Shown here: positions 45,361-56,751 of the stretch, one piece after another
Layout: each line of letters begins with the position of its first letter
How positions within the stretch are numbered: position 1 is the first letter of the stretch
NCBI GenBank assembly: GCA_949825025.1
Contig: OX463781.1
Span: forward strand, 37,536,366-37,600,365
Reading direction: 5' to 3'
Length of the DNA stretch: 64,000 bases
Origin: Siphlonurus alternatus
Lineage: Eukaryota; Arthropoda; Insecta; Ephemeroptera; Siphlonuridae
The notes under the pieces: generated by a model
Databases searched by the model: none
Seen by the model: the letters and a program-made list of their open reading frames with translations, nothing else
Told to the model about the DNA's origin: nothing
Made by a program: the position numbers and the translations under genes

Positions 45361-46975
45361 TAAGGATGAATCTCAGTAGGTTGATATCTCGCAATCGTAC
45401 CACCTGAATGCAACAAGACTTGCAGGGGACTTAGAACTCACCATCAATAGGTGGCATACAAATTTTGAAGCGAATCTGTCTCATCAGTTTTGTGAAAACT
45501 GAGGTAGAAATTTAACATTGGCCTTATGGACGGAAACCGGAAATGGAGCTGTTGTAAGAAAACATTAAGACTGAATTTGCTCAAACCATAAGCGATTAAG
45601 TTTTAGAACATTCTCAATTTTTAAAATTTATTTCATTTGATTCGTTTGCATGGAAATATTCTTTGATTCCGAAGTAACTGAGATTAATCGTTAAACTCAC
45701 ACAAATTTATTGGAAAATGGATAGAGGGTGCAAAATGATGCCACTTTAATTTTATTTTCAGATTTGTTAATATAGAGGCTAGGAAGGATTGCTAAAAATT
45801 TATTCAAAGTTCAGGTTTAAACCTACGGCTAATTTAGTTCCATTTTTTCATTATCTTTTATTTGGGAAAAGATTTATTAATAGTTATACGTTTCCAAATT
45901 TCCAAATGTAGATTTTTTATTTAATACTGTACATAATATATATAACAGTTCAAAATTTTATGTTATATTTTATTTTATTTACATAATTGCTTATAGGTAA
46001 AATATGTAAAAAAGAAAATTGGTATATTTTAAATCCTCCCGTGGTCGTATTCTATGATTATATAGCTAATGTAAAAGAGTATCATCAGTAAGTATTGTGT
46101 ATAGCTGGACAATTCCCAGGGGTAAGGGAGTGGCTACCATATGTTTACATGATTACATCTGTTTTTGTACAAAACTTTTATACTCTCTTAATTTACTGCA
46201 TTTCCTTATAATAAATTAAACCATTGCATGGATAAAAAAGAAGAAAAAAAAAACTCAGAGAATGCTTTTTTTTATAATTTTTTTTTAACCAAATTTACTC
46301 ATTTAAAAAAAGCTTCTAACATTAATTATTACTATATTGACTATATTCTATTGTTTTTAATTTAATTTGTGTTTAATTAATGAACTCTAGTTTAAACTAC
46401 GTAATTAATTATACTATAATATTTAATTTTATATTAATTTTGTAATTAATTATGTTAAATAAGCAACAAGGAAATTGTATAAACAGAAAAAAATCCCTAA
46501 GAGACATCATATTATAATAAAGATATTAATTATATGAAAAGTTAAAAGAATAGCTAATAATTCAATTGATTTCCAAGTTTTGAATAAATTTGTCCAACTT
46601 TCAGTGGTGATTAATTGCAACTTTGATCAAATTTGAACATTAATTAACAATTAATCTTTTACTTCGGAGTCAAAGAATATTTCCATGCAAATGAATCGAA
46701 TGAAATAAATTTTAAAAAATCGAGAATGTTCTAAAACTTAATCGCTTATGGTTTGAGCGAATTCAGTCTTGCAGTTTTCTTGCAACAGCTCCATTTCCGG
46801 TTTTCATCGGATGTTAAACTTCTACCTCAGTTTTCACAAAACTGATAAGACAGATCTGATATTCGCTTCAAATTTTGTATGCCACCTACTGATGGTGAGT
46901 TCTAAATCCTCCGCAAGTCTTGTTGCATTCAGGCGCTACGATTGCGAGATATCAACCTACTGAGAGTCATCCTTA
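45361..46975. mobile_element. 1.6-kb foldback, CTCAGTAGGTTGATATC family
   Basis: Inverted arms of about 335 bp (45361-45695 and 46640-46975) with high identity; ends TAAGGATGAATCTCAGTAGG and inverse. The interior (45700-46640) is AT-rich; 45714-45830 resembles the left end of a family B MITE (GGATAGAGGGTGCAAAATG). No transposase. The open frame 46769-46963 lies in the right arm and is not a gene. Confidence 0.75.
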
Positions 46976-47220
46976 TTTTGCGTTTACTTGGTTATAAGAT
47001 CACACAGTCAACTAATTTGATTTTGCCTTCAGAAGTGGACTAAAATTTAAGATTTCTGACGTATGCTTCTAATTTATCACATTTACATCAAATTAATGTT
47101 AATTTTCAAGACTGATTTACCAAAAATGTTAAATTTTTGAAAACTTACGCACTGAATTTTAATTTAGCTGACTGCACTTTTAATTAACCGGTTAAACATT
47201 TTTCTCGGTTATTTACAGCC

Positions 47221-47223
<3 letters not shown>
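46976..47223. other. AT-rich spacer
   Basis: No feature seen. Confidence 0.4.

Positions 47224-47317
<94 letters not shown>
47224..47317. repeat. (TA)n microsatellite
   Basis: About 47 uninterrupted TA units. Confidence 0.97.
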
Positions 47318-47319
<2 letters not shown>

Positions 47320-48139
47320 AGCTCATAGTAATTATGCAAATATACAAATTACCTTTACCTATATCACGGTAAATAAAATAAAAGTCGTCTCCATTTATTT
47401 TTGGTGTGACGTCACGCGATCCTCCCATTAGTATCGTATTCGAGGACAAAGGAAAAGGTTCATGATGTCAATATTATTACACAGAATAACGTAAAAACCA
47501 ATTAAATAAACTTTCAACAATAAAAATAATTATATTTCAATTTTAGAACATTATTTTACAGTTGTATTATCTCAAAATTAATTAAAAATATTTCATTACT
47601 TTGGCTATATTTTTATAAAAAGCAGTTGTTCAAAATGTTACAGTTGTTTTAATAATATTTATATTTTTATAATATTATATATTATTATTATATAATTGAA
47701 ATTCCAAATTTTAATTAGACTACAGTCAAGAAGCATAATTAAATTCCTTATCATTATAAACAAATCAAAAGTCTGAAAAAATTTCAAATGTATACTGTTT
47801 AATGGTTATAATTAATTAATTAAATGTTATATAGTCTGCTTATATGAATGCCCAATGGGTACAATTAAAAAGTTTGTCCACATTAGCAAACTCTTGACAG
47901 ATACTTTCATTCTCTTGTGATGTAATTACTTCTTGGTGAAAATTTATTTTGTTTTCTTTGCTTAATTGTTATCGTGTTACAAACAACTACTATTATAATA
48001 TAAATGTAAAGAGTAAGAACAATAATAAAGTAATTGTACAATTATATTGTGGTAAATCCATAGAGAAATTATAAGAGATAACAGAAGCCAGGTATAAAAT
48101 GAGACAATGGAAGTGGCTGCAGGTTGATATCCTATTTGA
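47318..48139. other. No gene recognised
   Basis: AT-rich with GTGACGTCACGCGATCC at about 47406-47422; no other feature. Confidence 0.45.
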
Positions 48140-48395
48140 AAATTTACGTCTTTAACTCATTCTTTATACGCCGCGTCTAAACCTAATCTTTTTACCTCTA
48201 AAACATCTTATTTTCTCTTCGCTGAAAGTGAGGATGAAATGAAGATAATATTTTTTACATTAATTATACTCAATAAAAGGAAAAAAATACGTTATTTCGT
48301 GTTTTTCCTCTAAAATGGTGCAAAATAGGAGATAATTAGACTAGGAGAGAATTTAATAGTGAATAAAATATAAAATTTATTTCAACTTAGGTACA
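48140..48395 (+). repeat. Dispersed repeat, AAAACACATCTTATTTC family, copy 3
   Basis: Collinear with 41063-41310 (ACGTCTTTAACTCATTC, TGGTGCAAAATAGGAG, AGGAGAGAATTTAATAGTGA). Confidence 0.65.
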
Positions 48396-48698
48396 GTAAG
48401 TTATTACGGCTAAAAGTAGACAGTTTTTTTAGCTTTAACTAATAAGGCAGCATCTATACGCTGAGAACAGGGTACAGTTATTTGCATAAAAAAAGTCCCG
48501 TTGTATTCACATAGCTCCTTTTGCTTATACCATTTTGGTTACATATGGTAGAAGAGCGAAGTAGGAGGATAAAAGAAGGAGGTCTGAATATCGGACATTT
48601 TCTGTGCAATGATTGGACATAACAAAGCAACAATGATCTTTTGTTATCACAGTATATACGAAGTTCCAATTCCCTACTTGTAGCTTTTTACAGCTCTC

Positions 48699-49070
48699 TT
48701 AAGGTAGAGATAATACGGATCAGCTGGTCCAATGCTAAAAAAATCCCATTCATAAAAATTGTGAAAAAAATTTAAAATGTTCTCCTCTACATCCCCTATC
48801 AGTGGGTAAAATATCAGGTATACAAAAACGAGCTAGATTTCGAGTTATTAATTTTTAAAGTTGACTAATTTAACATGGAGAAATAGAACTTCCATGTTAA
48901 ATTGGTCAATTTAAAAATTCATAACTCGAAAACTAGATCGAATTTGTATACCTGATATTTTACCTACTGATAGGGGATGTAGAGGAGAACACTTTAATTT
49001 TTTTTCATAATTTTTATGAATGGGATTTTTTTAGCATTGAGCCAGCTGATCCGTATTATCTCTACCTTAA
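48699..49070. mobile_element. TTAA palindromic MITE, GGTAGAGATAA family, copy 1
   Basis: TTAA at both ends (48699-48702, 49067-49070). Arms GGTAGAGATAATACGGATCA and inverse pair almost fully around the centre at about 48885, including GTTCTCCTCTACATCCCC and GATATTTTACC blocks. Confidence 0.9.
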
Positions 49071-49204
49071 GACTACATTACACGACACAATTTTTCTTAT
49101 TATTGAATACAATTTTTCTTTACAAGAAAACTTGAACTCCATTTGTTTGTATGGAGATGGAATTTTCTTGCAAGAAAAAATTGTATGGTGTAATACCGCC
49201 ATAA
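49067..49204. mobile_element. Short palindromic MITE abutting the previous one
   Basis: TTACACGACACAATTTTTCT pairs with AGAAAAAATTGTATGGTGTAA. It starts at the TTAA that closes the preceding MITE and ends near CCATAAG, so a shared TTAA is likely. Confidence 0.6.
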
Positions 49205-49340
49205 GAATGTTTACACTCTCAACGATTTCCGCCTACTCACCAATCAAGCGGCATCGTTGATGGAGTGAAAATGCATAGAGAGCTGTGAAAAGCTAGAAGA
49301 AAGTAAATTTAAACTATGTACCGTGATAACGAAGAATAAT

Positions 49341-50085
49341 TTTTGTTTCATTTCATTTGCTATTGTCTGTACCCGCCTGGCCAGTTATACGTTTCAATTT
49401 TAATGTAACATATTTGACGCTGAAAAAGCAACTATTTTTCAATTTGATTTAGTTGTTTTATTGACAATATAAAAGCTCTGAAAGGTTTCGTATTAGATTT
49501 CTCAGTATAGCCAAAGAATTAATATCTACTAATTCTTACTAATTCTTTGGTATAGCTGAGTTATTTATAAAAATGTCAAAAAATAAATGTCATTCAATAT
49601 TGTTGCTATCTTTAAAAAATATTATGTATTTGTTCATGCTTTCATCATGCCTTTGAGAATTTATAAACAAATTAAATGTTTTTCTTTGAGACTGGATTTT
49701 TTTTTTAATACAAAAATTAAGAACAATATGGATATTATTGACATGAAATGTGTCAAAAAATTTGGTATTTAGATCTTGCCATACTTTTTTCCACTGTTGA
49801 TTATGTGCTCCGAAAAACTGGAGAACTAAAATTATAATTTGAATAGATCATTCAAATTATTATTATTACTACATTTCAAGTGATTCTGTTTTCTTCATAC
49901 GTACGGAATCATATATTATGTTCCCATTCTTGGATCATTTAAGTAATTAACTTATATAACAGAACTATAAATCTAATAAATTTTCAAATAAGTATCATAA
50001 TATAATTTAAAAATTGTTGAATTAATTTAAAATCGACACACAAATTAGTTCGAAAAATTTAAAAATAATGTAAAAACTATTCAAT
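49341..50085. other. No gene recognised
   Basis: AT-rich. AAAGAATTAATATCTACTAAT and related direct repeats near 49515-49550. The open frame 49587-49772 is not protein-like. Confidence 0.45.
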
Positions 50086-50545
50086 CGACAATAATAGTTC
50101 CATTTTTTTTAATTTTATAATTAAATAATATACATAAAATTATGCTTTTCTGATTTTTTTCAGATTTTTTTGGAGTGCGGCAATTAATTTAAAAAAAAAT
50201 AATTAAAATTTCTGAATTAATAGGATGGTACTTCCTGATAAGACAACCGTTACGTCGTTTTCTCACGCTGTGATTGGCTATTAATGACGTCACTGTTGTC
50301 TGATCAAGTAGTGCCACCCTAATTCAGATATTTTATTTTTTTAAGTAGTTCCCGCACTAAAAAAAAAAAAATTAAAAAAAAATTCGTAAAAGCATAATTT
50401 TATGCATATTTTCTAATTATTATGAAATCAAATTCATATTTTTATTTCGATCGTTGGCTTTACAGCATAGATCACGTCAGAGTTGTTATATAGATTATAC
50501 ATAACAGATATAGAAATTAAAATCAACCATTTATATTGTCCATTA
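50086..50545. mobile_element. Palindromic CRE-bearing MITE, family A copy 2
   Basis: CAATAATAG and AAAATTATGCTTTTCTGATT on the left pair with the right half; the centre has GTGATTGGCTATTAATGACG. About 75 bp near 50437-50510 (TTATTTCGATCGTTGGC, GATCACGTCA) are the 3' end of the LINE seen at 19178, inserted in or recombined into the right arm. Confidence 0.65.
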
Positions 50546-50651
50546 TGTTTTGCTACCCAGCCAATAGGATTTTATCCTGGCTATAGCTAAATTGATATAA
50601 ATTAAAATATATTATATTAATTATGAAACTAATGATTCTCTTTTTTTCTAG

Positions 50652-50687
50652 GTGTATTACACCAAAATCGACGAGTTGAACAGTCCG
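50652..50687 (+). other. 36-bp microexon candidate
   Basis: A T-rich tract ending TTCTAG precedes, and CCG|GTAAGTTTC follows. The 36 bases read VYYTKIDELNSP without a stop and stand out as non-repetitive, GC-balanced sequence in AT-rich DNA. It would be a symmetric, in-phase exon of an unidentified plus-strand gene. Short length keeps confidence moderate. Confidence 0.4.
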
Positions 50688-50689
50688 GT

Positions 50690-51267
50690 AAGTTTCAACA
50701 CCTAATTATTAGGTCCCCCTTCTCTTTACATGCAAAACGTTATGTGTTTTAATTAGTCCTTGCTGTGAAACGAATCCATTTTTTTTATCAGAAAATAAAT
50801 CAAATAAAAAACAGATAATCATTATATTTATAACATCTCCATTTTTTTTTTTTTTTACAAAACAAAAAATAATGTGTATATAAATTCAATTAAAAATATG
50901 TATTTTTTTTATAATTATTAATTAATATAAAAAACGTGGCACCAAAAAAGATTCATTTTTCAACTGAGCGAGCTCACATTAAGTTTCGTTTCACTAACAA
51001 GCTCGAAAACAGCACGACTTACAATTAATTGAATATAATTATATCACGTTTTCTGAGTGACTTTTAGCAGAGAAAAATGTTCCATTCTTTTTCAATTTAA
51101 ATTGAAAAAAGTAATTTTCTATATTTTGGTTATTACTGTAATTATTTTACATTCCTGGCACATCATTTTCGTGGGAGTATGTACAAATTATTTTAAAATG
51201 TTTTAAAATAGCTTTTATAAGTCACAATATTCCTACAATTTCAAATGTTAAAGGAAGTATAGTGGGA
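50690..51267. other. No gene recognised
   Basis: AT-rich sequence downstream of the microexon candidate; no repeat identified. Confidence 0.4.
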
Positions 51268-51515
51268 GTATGGCACAGTGTATTGACTGGTTGTCAAACG
51301 ATCACAGAAGTCAAGTAAAGCCGAGCGTGGTTAGTAGTTGGATGGGTGACCAACAAAAAACACGTTTCCCATTTCCCATGCACCCAGAGGTAAATCGTTG
51401 CGCTTTTCCACTGTGTGGTTCCCCTAGTTTTGGAACATTGCACTTCCAGTTCATTGGCAATAGCTGTAGCGTCCATCCTGATTGAGGTTTCCACGTTTCC
51501 CATAGGCACAGGAAA
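51268..51515 (+). mobile_element. 5S-rRNA-derived SINE, copy 2
   Basis: ATGGCACAGTGTATTGACTGG, then GATCACAGAAGTCAAG, AAGCCGAGCGTGGTTAG and TAGTTGGATGGGTGACC (5S-like internal promoter), then the same body and GAGGTTTCCACGTTTCCC tail as 25068. Frames on both strands through it are artefacts. Confidence 0.8.
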
Positions 51516-52553
51516 ATAACATAATAGATGGCAAGCCCTTCTAATAAGCTCATGAAATGCATAAATTACGATTTCGTATATGGTTTGGATTAAACTTGAT
51601 AACAAATTTTATTAAATCATATACTATATTGTGATTTGTTAAAAACAAATTTTAACTACAAAAAACTAAATATTTTAATGAAGTCATAAACTTGAAGTCA
51701 TCTTCAGGCAAATTTATAAAGAAATATAGTTATTACACTCCATCCCAGTAAACACAGGGTGTAAAATATGTGTTGGACCGGCACCTTAGAAAGTTGGCAC
51801 AGTATAATACTGGTCTAATATAATATAATCAGAGCCTCGAGATTTCCTCGCCTTCCAGCGATTTTATCGCCAATATGGCTGCCATACGAGATTGAAGCAA
51901 GTGCGCTTTTCTTGTCCACCAATCCCCGCTTGACATCGCTCCATGGAAAAGCACCTTTACTCTCCATTTACAACGTGATAATGCTTAAAACATGCTATTA
52001 CAGGTAGCAATATTTAAATTAATTAAAAATTAATATGAAAAAAGAAAAAGTAAACAAAATATGACAGGAAGGAATGAACTCGATGTTTTAATATTTATGT
52101 CAAAGTCGCGCGCATACATGTTGTTTGTTATAAAAAAATAAACTTCTACATTTAAGGGTTATTTTAATCAGTCTTATCTGAATATGACCCTTAGAGCACA
52201 ATGGATCTACTTCAACTTGTCGCGGAGTCCGCCTCAAAATCCATAATGATCTACGAACGATTTTTTTTCTTTTTTTTTTTAATTTCATTCAGAGGATGCT
52301 CTAGATATTTATGAGGTCTCAGGGTCTCACAATGCTCTGTGGGCTTTTTTCCTCAAGATTCCTCTCCTCTCTCATCCCTCTTGAACTTTCTACTATCATT
52401 TTGGATCTTTACGGGTGCAATTCAATAATATTTAATCATCTATAGTAACAACATATACAGAGGCACTAGCTAATGTGTCTATACGCAGAGTTTAAGTAAA
52501 ACACATCACTCTAAATTTTTAGATGATACTAAAAGAATTTAAGTAGTTAACTG
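51516..52553. other. No gene; MITE fragment at 51855-51965
   Basis: ATTTTATCGCCAATATGGCTGCC and AAGCAAGTGCGCTTTTC with GCTTGACATCGCTCCATG are a half-copy of the palindrome family at 21078. The rest is AT-rich. Confidence 0.45.
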
Positions 52554-52944
52554 TCAGTACAATATAATTGCAATTCGTTCTTAGCTCCAGTACTTTTCGT
52601 TAAGAAAGTACTTTTTAAATCTAAGTAAAAAATAACTAATGATTAAATGGAATAAAAAAAGTACAAAATCTGACTCCATTTAATCACGACTTATTTGCAG
52701 GCGCGGATCCAGGGGGTGCGCTGGGGGGGCTGCAGCCCCCCCCCCCCCGAAATTTTGGAATAAACATGGGTAATATAGGCATTTCCCCCACTTCAATTTT
52801 TTTTTTAACATTGGCCTTATGGGGGCAGCCCCTCCCGAATTTTTTTTCTGGATCCGCGTCTGCTTATTTGTACTTGCTATACTTTCTTAACGTTAAGTAC
52901 TAGAACTAAAAACAAATTGGAACTATTTTGTACTGACAGAAAGA
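52554..52944. mobile_element. Palindromic MITE with CTGTCAGTACAA ends, split by a hAT MITE
   Basis: Left end AACTGTCAGTACAATATA and right end TTTTGTACTGACAG are inverted, with GTTAAGAAAGTACTTT opposite ACTTTCTTAACGTTAAGTAC. A diverged relative is near 30730-30860. Its loop carries the element at 52698-52862. Confidence 0.75.
52698..52862. mobile_element. 165-bp hAT-type MITE with 8-bp duplication
   Basis: Ends CAGGCGCGGATCCAG and CTGGATCCGCGTCTG; perfect 8-bp duplication CTTATTTG at 52690-52697 and 52863-52870. CAG...CTG ends with 8-bp duplication define the hAT superfamily. Interior has GGGGGGCTGCAGCCCCCC-like runs and AACATTGGCCTTATGGGG, shared with 60978. Confidence 0.88.
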
Positions 52945-53122
52945 ACTGAAATTCATTTACTATTTAAAAATTTAATGTGATGCCTTCGATATTGGCAACA
53001 ATGTTTTTGATTGTCATCATAAAAAGTCAGCTGATGATAACAATCAAAGGGCTTGTCTTGCAGGACATTTTGTTATTGCAACTCCCAGGCAATAGACATT
53101 TTCAGAGCCTAGAACGGTACCC

Positions 53123-53444
53123 AATGGAGTATTGACCTCATTTTTTCTTTATTGCAGAAATGGATAGAGGGTGCAATGTTATGCTACCCTGATTTTTTTC
53201 AGATTTTTTAGAGCCCGGGAACTATTTTTAAAAAAATATTGAAAGTTATTTTTGTGACGTCACGAGACGCCGCTCCTTAAGAAAAAGATAGGATTTGTCG
53301 CCGCGTGACGTCACAAAAAGTACTTTCAATAATTTTTTAAAAATACTTCCCGGGCTCTAAAAAATCTGAAAAAAATCAGGGTAGCATAACTTTGCAAGCT
53401 CTATCCATTTCTGCAACAAAAAAAATTGAGGACAATACTCCATT
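53123..53444. mobile_element. Palindromic CRE-bearing MITE, family B copy 2
   Basis: Arms AATGGAGTATTG and inverse; the interior is 32541-32862 with its two CRE flanks in swapped order, so the element has inverted or inserted in the other orientation. Confidence 0.85.
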
Positions 53445-54369
53445 GATTGCATGAAAAGTTTAAATATATATTATTTATATTCATTGTATGAAAATAACTT
53501 TTAAAAACAAATTTTCAACTATAAATTTTATTTCATATTTCTTTTGTTTATAACGATATTTATTGTCTTCCATGCAGTGTATTAATAGAGCACTTTGGTA
53601 TCGATGTTTTTTTTTTATTTTAGTTTGTTTGTATTTTATTTTTATTGACTTGGAAAATGATCATTTATCAAATGCAGAAATAAACAAATCATTATTATTA
53701 AAAATAAAATGTATAAAAATAACGTTAGTCGATATCATTGAAATAGAGCACCAGCAAAATATACATCAAAGTATAATTCAAATAATAATAAAAATAAAAT
53801 AATACTTTCAAGTATGCATGTCATTAACAAAGTACACATTGTTATGAAAAACGATTGTTGGCTGTATTTAAAAAAAATAATAATGTAATTGAAATTCAAT
53901 GTACTGATAAATCATTTCTTGTTTTGACATATTTCCATTCTGTGTTATGACATTATTATAATGTGATGTATAATATTTTTAAAACTGTAATTAATACTAT
54001 AAAATATATGTATATTCATATAATATTGTAGGAAAAGTAGGTTAATTAACAAGAGGAAAAAAACTGAAAGAAGGTAAAAAAAAAAAAAAAAAAAAACTTG
54101 GAAATTTCATATCAAGGTATCAAAATTTAAAAAAAAAATCTTGCAAATAAAATCCCATATCTAATAACTTATAAAATATTAATATATAATATGACTCCCT
54201 TGAAAGAAAAAAAACACACACTCAAAGTGAGAAGTAAGTACGTTATTCACTCGATCGTTACCTTAGAATAATCTCATTTTCAGTTTTGTTAATCGTTATG
54301 GTTGAACATAGCGATTAACAAGGCTACAAAAGGAAATTATTTGAGGCTACGAGTGTGCTTTTATAAAGG
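53445..54369. other. No gene recognised
   Basis: AT-rich, poly-A run at about 54077-54095. The open frame 53563-53802 is low-complexity. Confidence 0.45.
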
Positions 54370-54605
54370 ATCTTGTACTATGGATAGGATAGGCCTATAC
54401 CAATAACATTGTAGCTTCTGAGGCAAAGAAGCCATGGTATCATGGCCGCCGAGCGCAATATTTTGTATTGTTTTGGCTTCACAGGCAGATATTCTATTGT
54501 TCTACCACCCACTTCCTCCTCACGACCTTGCCTCACTGACGATAGTGCCCCCACCTATCCATAGAGTATACAAGATCAGCTTTTATCCCTCCAGAATGTA
54601 GCGCT
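54370..54605. mobile_element. Diverged MITE of the 17790 family
   Basis: ATGGTATCATGGCCGCCGAGCG, TTGTATTGTTTTGGCTTCAC and CCTTGCCTCACTG match the interior of 17790-18020 inverted. Terminal repeats are less clear here. Confidence 0.6.
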
Positions 54606-54774
54606 GAAAGGTTAGTCAATTTGTTCAGCATCTTAACACAGAAGAGTACAAGGATGATACCTTTACCCACCTTGGATGATACAAGTGGAGAATCACTTAT
54701 ATAGAATGGAAATGTGAAGAAGTTCGGTCATCGACTGTTTAAGTCAACAATGGGTTCCCTAACTTATTTTCCCC

Positions 54775-55196
54775 AATAGACAAAAATGATTGCATTTTTT
54801 TATTTCATAATTAGAAACTATACATAAGATTATGCTTCTCTGAATTTTTTTCAGATTTTTAGAGTATAATACGGAAATTAATTTTATATAAAAAAAAATG
54901 TTGAAATTATCTGAATTAGGGTGGTACTACCTGATTGAAAAACCATTAGGTCATTTTCTCGAGTTGTGATTGGTTGTTGATGATGTCATGGTTGCCCAAT
55001 CAGATATTATAGTACCACTCTAATTCAGAAAATATCAATATTTTTTTTTAAAAATTACCTTCCCCACGCCAAGAAATATATATGGGAAGAAAAAAAATCA
55101 ATAAATCATAATTTTATCTATATTTTCTACTTTATAACTTATAAAATAAAAATTGCTTATAAAATAAAAATTGCAACCATTAATAAATCTGTCTTC
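54775..55196. mobile_element. Palindromic MITE, family A copy 3
   Basis: AATAGACAAAAATGATTGC start and a diverged inverse end; the centre has GTGATTGGTTGTTGATGATG, and the CRE is decayed to TGATGTCA. The most diverged of the three copies. Confidence 0.65.
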
Positions 55197-55511
55197 TCCC
55201 GACAAATAAGTCACAGATAAAGGAAGTGACGTCACAGAATCTGTCCAGCAGACTTTTAAAAACACAAACACACTTTATCAGTCTTCTGCATTGAGCACTT
55301 TGTCAAGAAAATCACGCGAGAAGAATTAAAATTAATGTGTGGTGTGTTGGAATGATGATCAATTTAATTAATTTTTTATACCCAATATACATTTAATTTG
55401 CAATTAATAACAATAATTTTACAGCACTGCAAAGCTAGTTGAACTTTAGACCACATTACTAACATAGCGTTCTTCTCGGCCGCCTCCGTTCGAGTAAATT
55501 GAAAGAATCCA

Positions 55512-56178
55512 GACAATGGACAATTTGCATCAACTTTTTTTAGTAGCTCAATCGAAAGAGGAGGTCGAAAAATACACCTGTGAATTTTATGCGATTTTTA
55601 TTCGTACTGCATCATGGCTAAAAGAGAGGTCACGTGACCTGGAGCCGGCGCCCGTGTCGCCCGTGACGTCATTGAACTGTCTGGTCAAGCAAACGATTGT
55701 CTATATAAAGGTGGATTTTCATGGGCGGCAACGGCGACGCGGCGCGATTTTAACTTAAAAGCTGTGAAATCCTATGCGGCGGCGAATTCGCAGGTAATCG
55801 CGTTAATTACGATGCTCTTTTTCTTTTAATCGCCCAATATGGCCGCCAATGGATGTTACAGCAAGTGCGCATTATTCGCGTCGCGTCGCATGGTAAAAAT
55901 CGCCATGTGACTCCACCTTAACGCTTGTAAACAATAAATTAATTGTAGCTTGTTTCCATAGCAACGTGGTTGTTTGCAAGCGTTATAAAGTCGATCGTTT
56001 GTTTGACGGAACAGTTCAATGACGTCACGGGCGACACGGGCGCCGGCTCCAGGTCACGTGACCTCTCTTTTAGCCATGAAGCAGTACGAATAAAAATCGC
56101 ATAAAATTCACAGGTGTATTTTTCGACCTCCTCTTTCGATTGAGCTACTAAAAAAAGTTGATGCAAATTGTCCATTCT
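55512..56178. mobile_element. Palindromic MITE with GGTCACGTGACC and CRE, split by a second MITE
   Basis: Left arm 55512-55704 and right arm 55940-56178 are near-identical inverted copies (ATGGACAATTTGCATCAAC end). Both carry GGTCACGTGACC, GGCGCCCGTGTCGCCC and GTGACGTCA. The two open frames that start with identical residues on opposite strands are the arms read outward-in, not two genes. Confidence 0.85.
55705..55921. mobile_element. MITE of the AAGGTGGATTTTCAT family
   Basis: Starts AAGGTGGATTTTCATGGGCG, ends GTGACTCCACC followed by TTAA at 55918. The interior includes GACGCGGCGCGATTTTAAC and CCAATGGATGTTACAGC. It sits inside the left arm of the preceding palindrome. Confidence 0.75.
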
Positions 56179-56250
56179 TTATGGGGAGGGTGTGGGGTTG
56201 GGGGATGATGACTTCCGCCAGCTGTGGACTCGCAGTTTGAAAAAAAAAAA

Positions 56251-56430
56251 TACAGTAAATTAATTTAATATTCCTGCAAGAAGTTGCCGGAAGTTTGAGG
56301 TTTCTGGTCGTCTAGTACTCTTCTTACAAGCCTGTAGTTAAAATTTCAAAATGCGAAAATGCGAATAGGAAGGCGAGAAACCACTCACTTCCGGCTACTT
56401 CCGGTGTAAATATTAAATTAATCTGTCTGT
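56251..56430. mobile_element. Palindromic MITE, CCGGAAGT family, copy 2
   Basis: TAATTTAATATTCCTGCAAG and TTGCCGGAAGTTTGAGGTTT pair with the inverse CTTCCGGCTACTTCCGG side at 56385-56420. Confidence 0.75.
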
Positions 56431-56751
56431 ATATTTCTTCGATATATCCGAGTGACTTATCGAATACGCCCTAAGCCAGCAGTCTATATACCGATAACCA
56501 ATTTAGAACAGTTGGTCAATAAAATGCGCTTCTAAAAACGACGTGATGACATCACCGGTAGACGATATGGTGGCGACATGGAGTAAAATTGAACCATCCT
56601 CTAATTCTGCTATCCTTGAAAGGATTAGCTACGCATGGTATGTTATGATAACGATAGTATATAGTACAGTTCATCCACTTTCAATTTTTTTTTTTTTGCC
56701 TAATTTCCATTTAATATTAACTCTATATGAATTTCCATTTGTCTACTATAG

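Larger units (their letters stand above)
48629..49340. mobile_element. Palindromic MITE, AATGGTCCTTTG family, copy 2, interrupted
   Basis: Left part 48629-48698 (AATGATCTTTTGTTATCACA, AATTCCCTACTTGTAGC) and right part 49205-49340 (CAACGATTTCCGCC, TGATGGAGTGAAAATGC) match 37620-37821. Two further MITEs sit between them. Confidence 0.65.

Noticed and set aside
51294..51605. Minus-strand frames across the 5S SINE
   Set aside because: They read antisense through the SINE and have no recognisable domain.
55516..55758. Two genes with identical N-termini on opposite strands (also 55939-56175)
   Set aside because: They are the same sequence in the two arms of one palindromic MITE.
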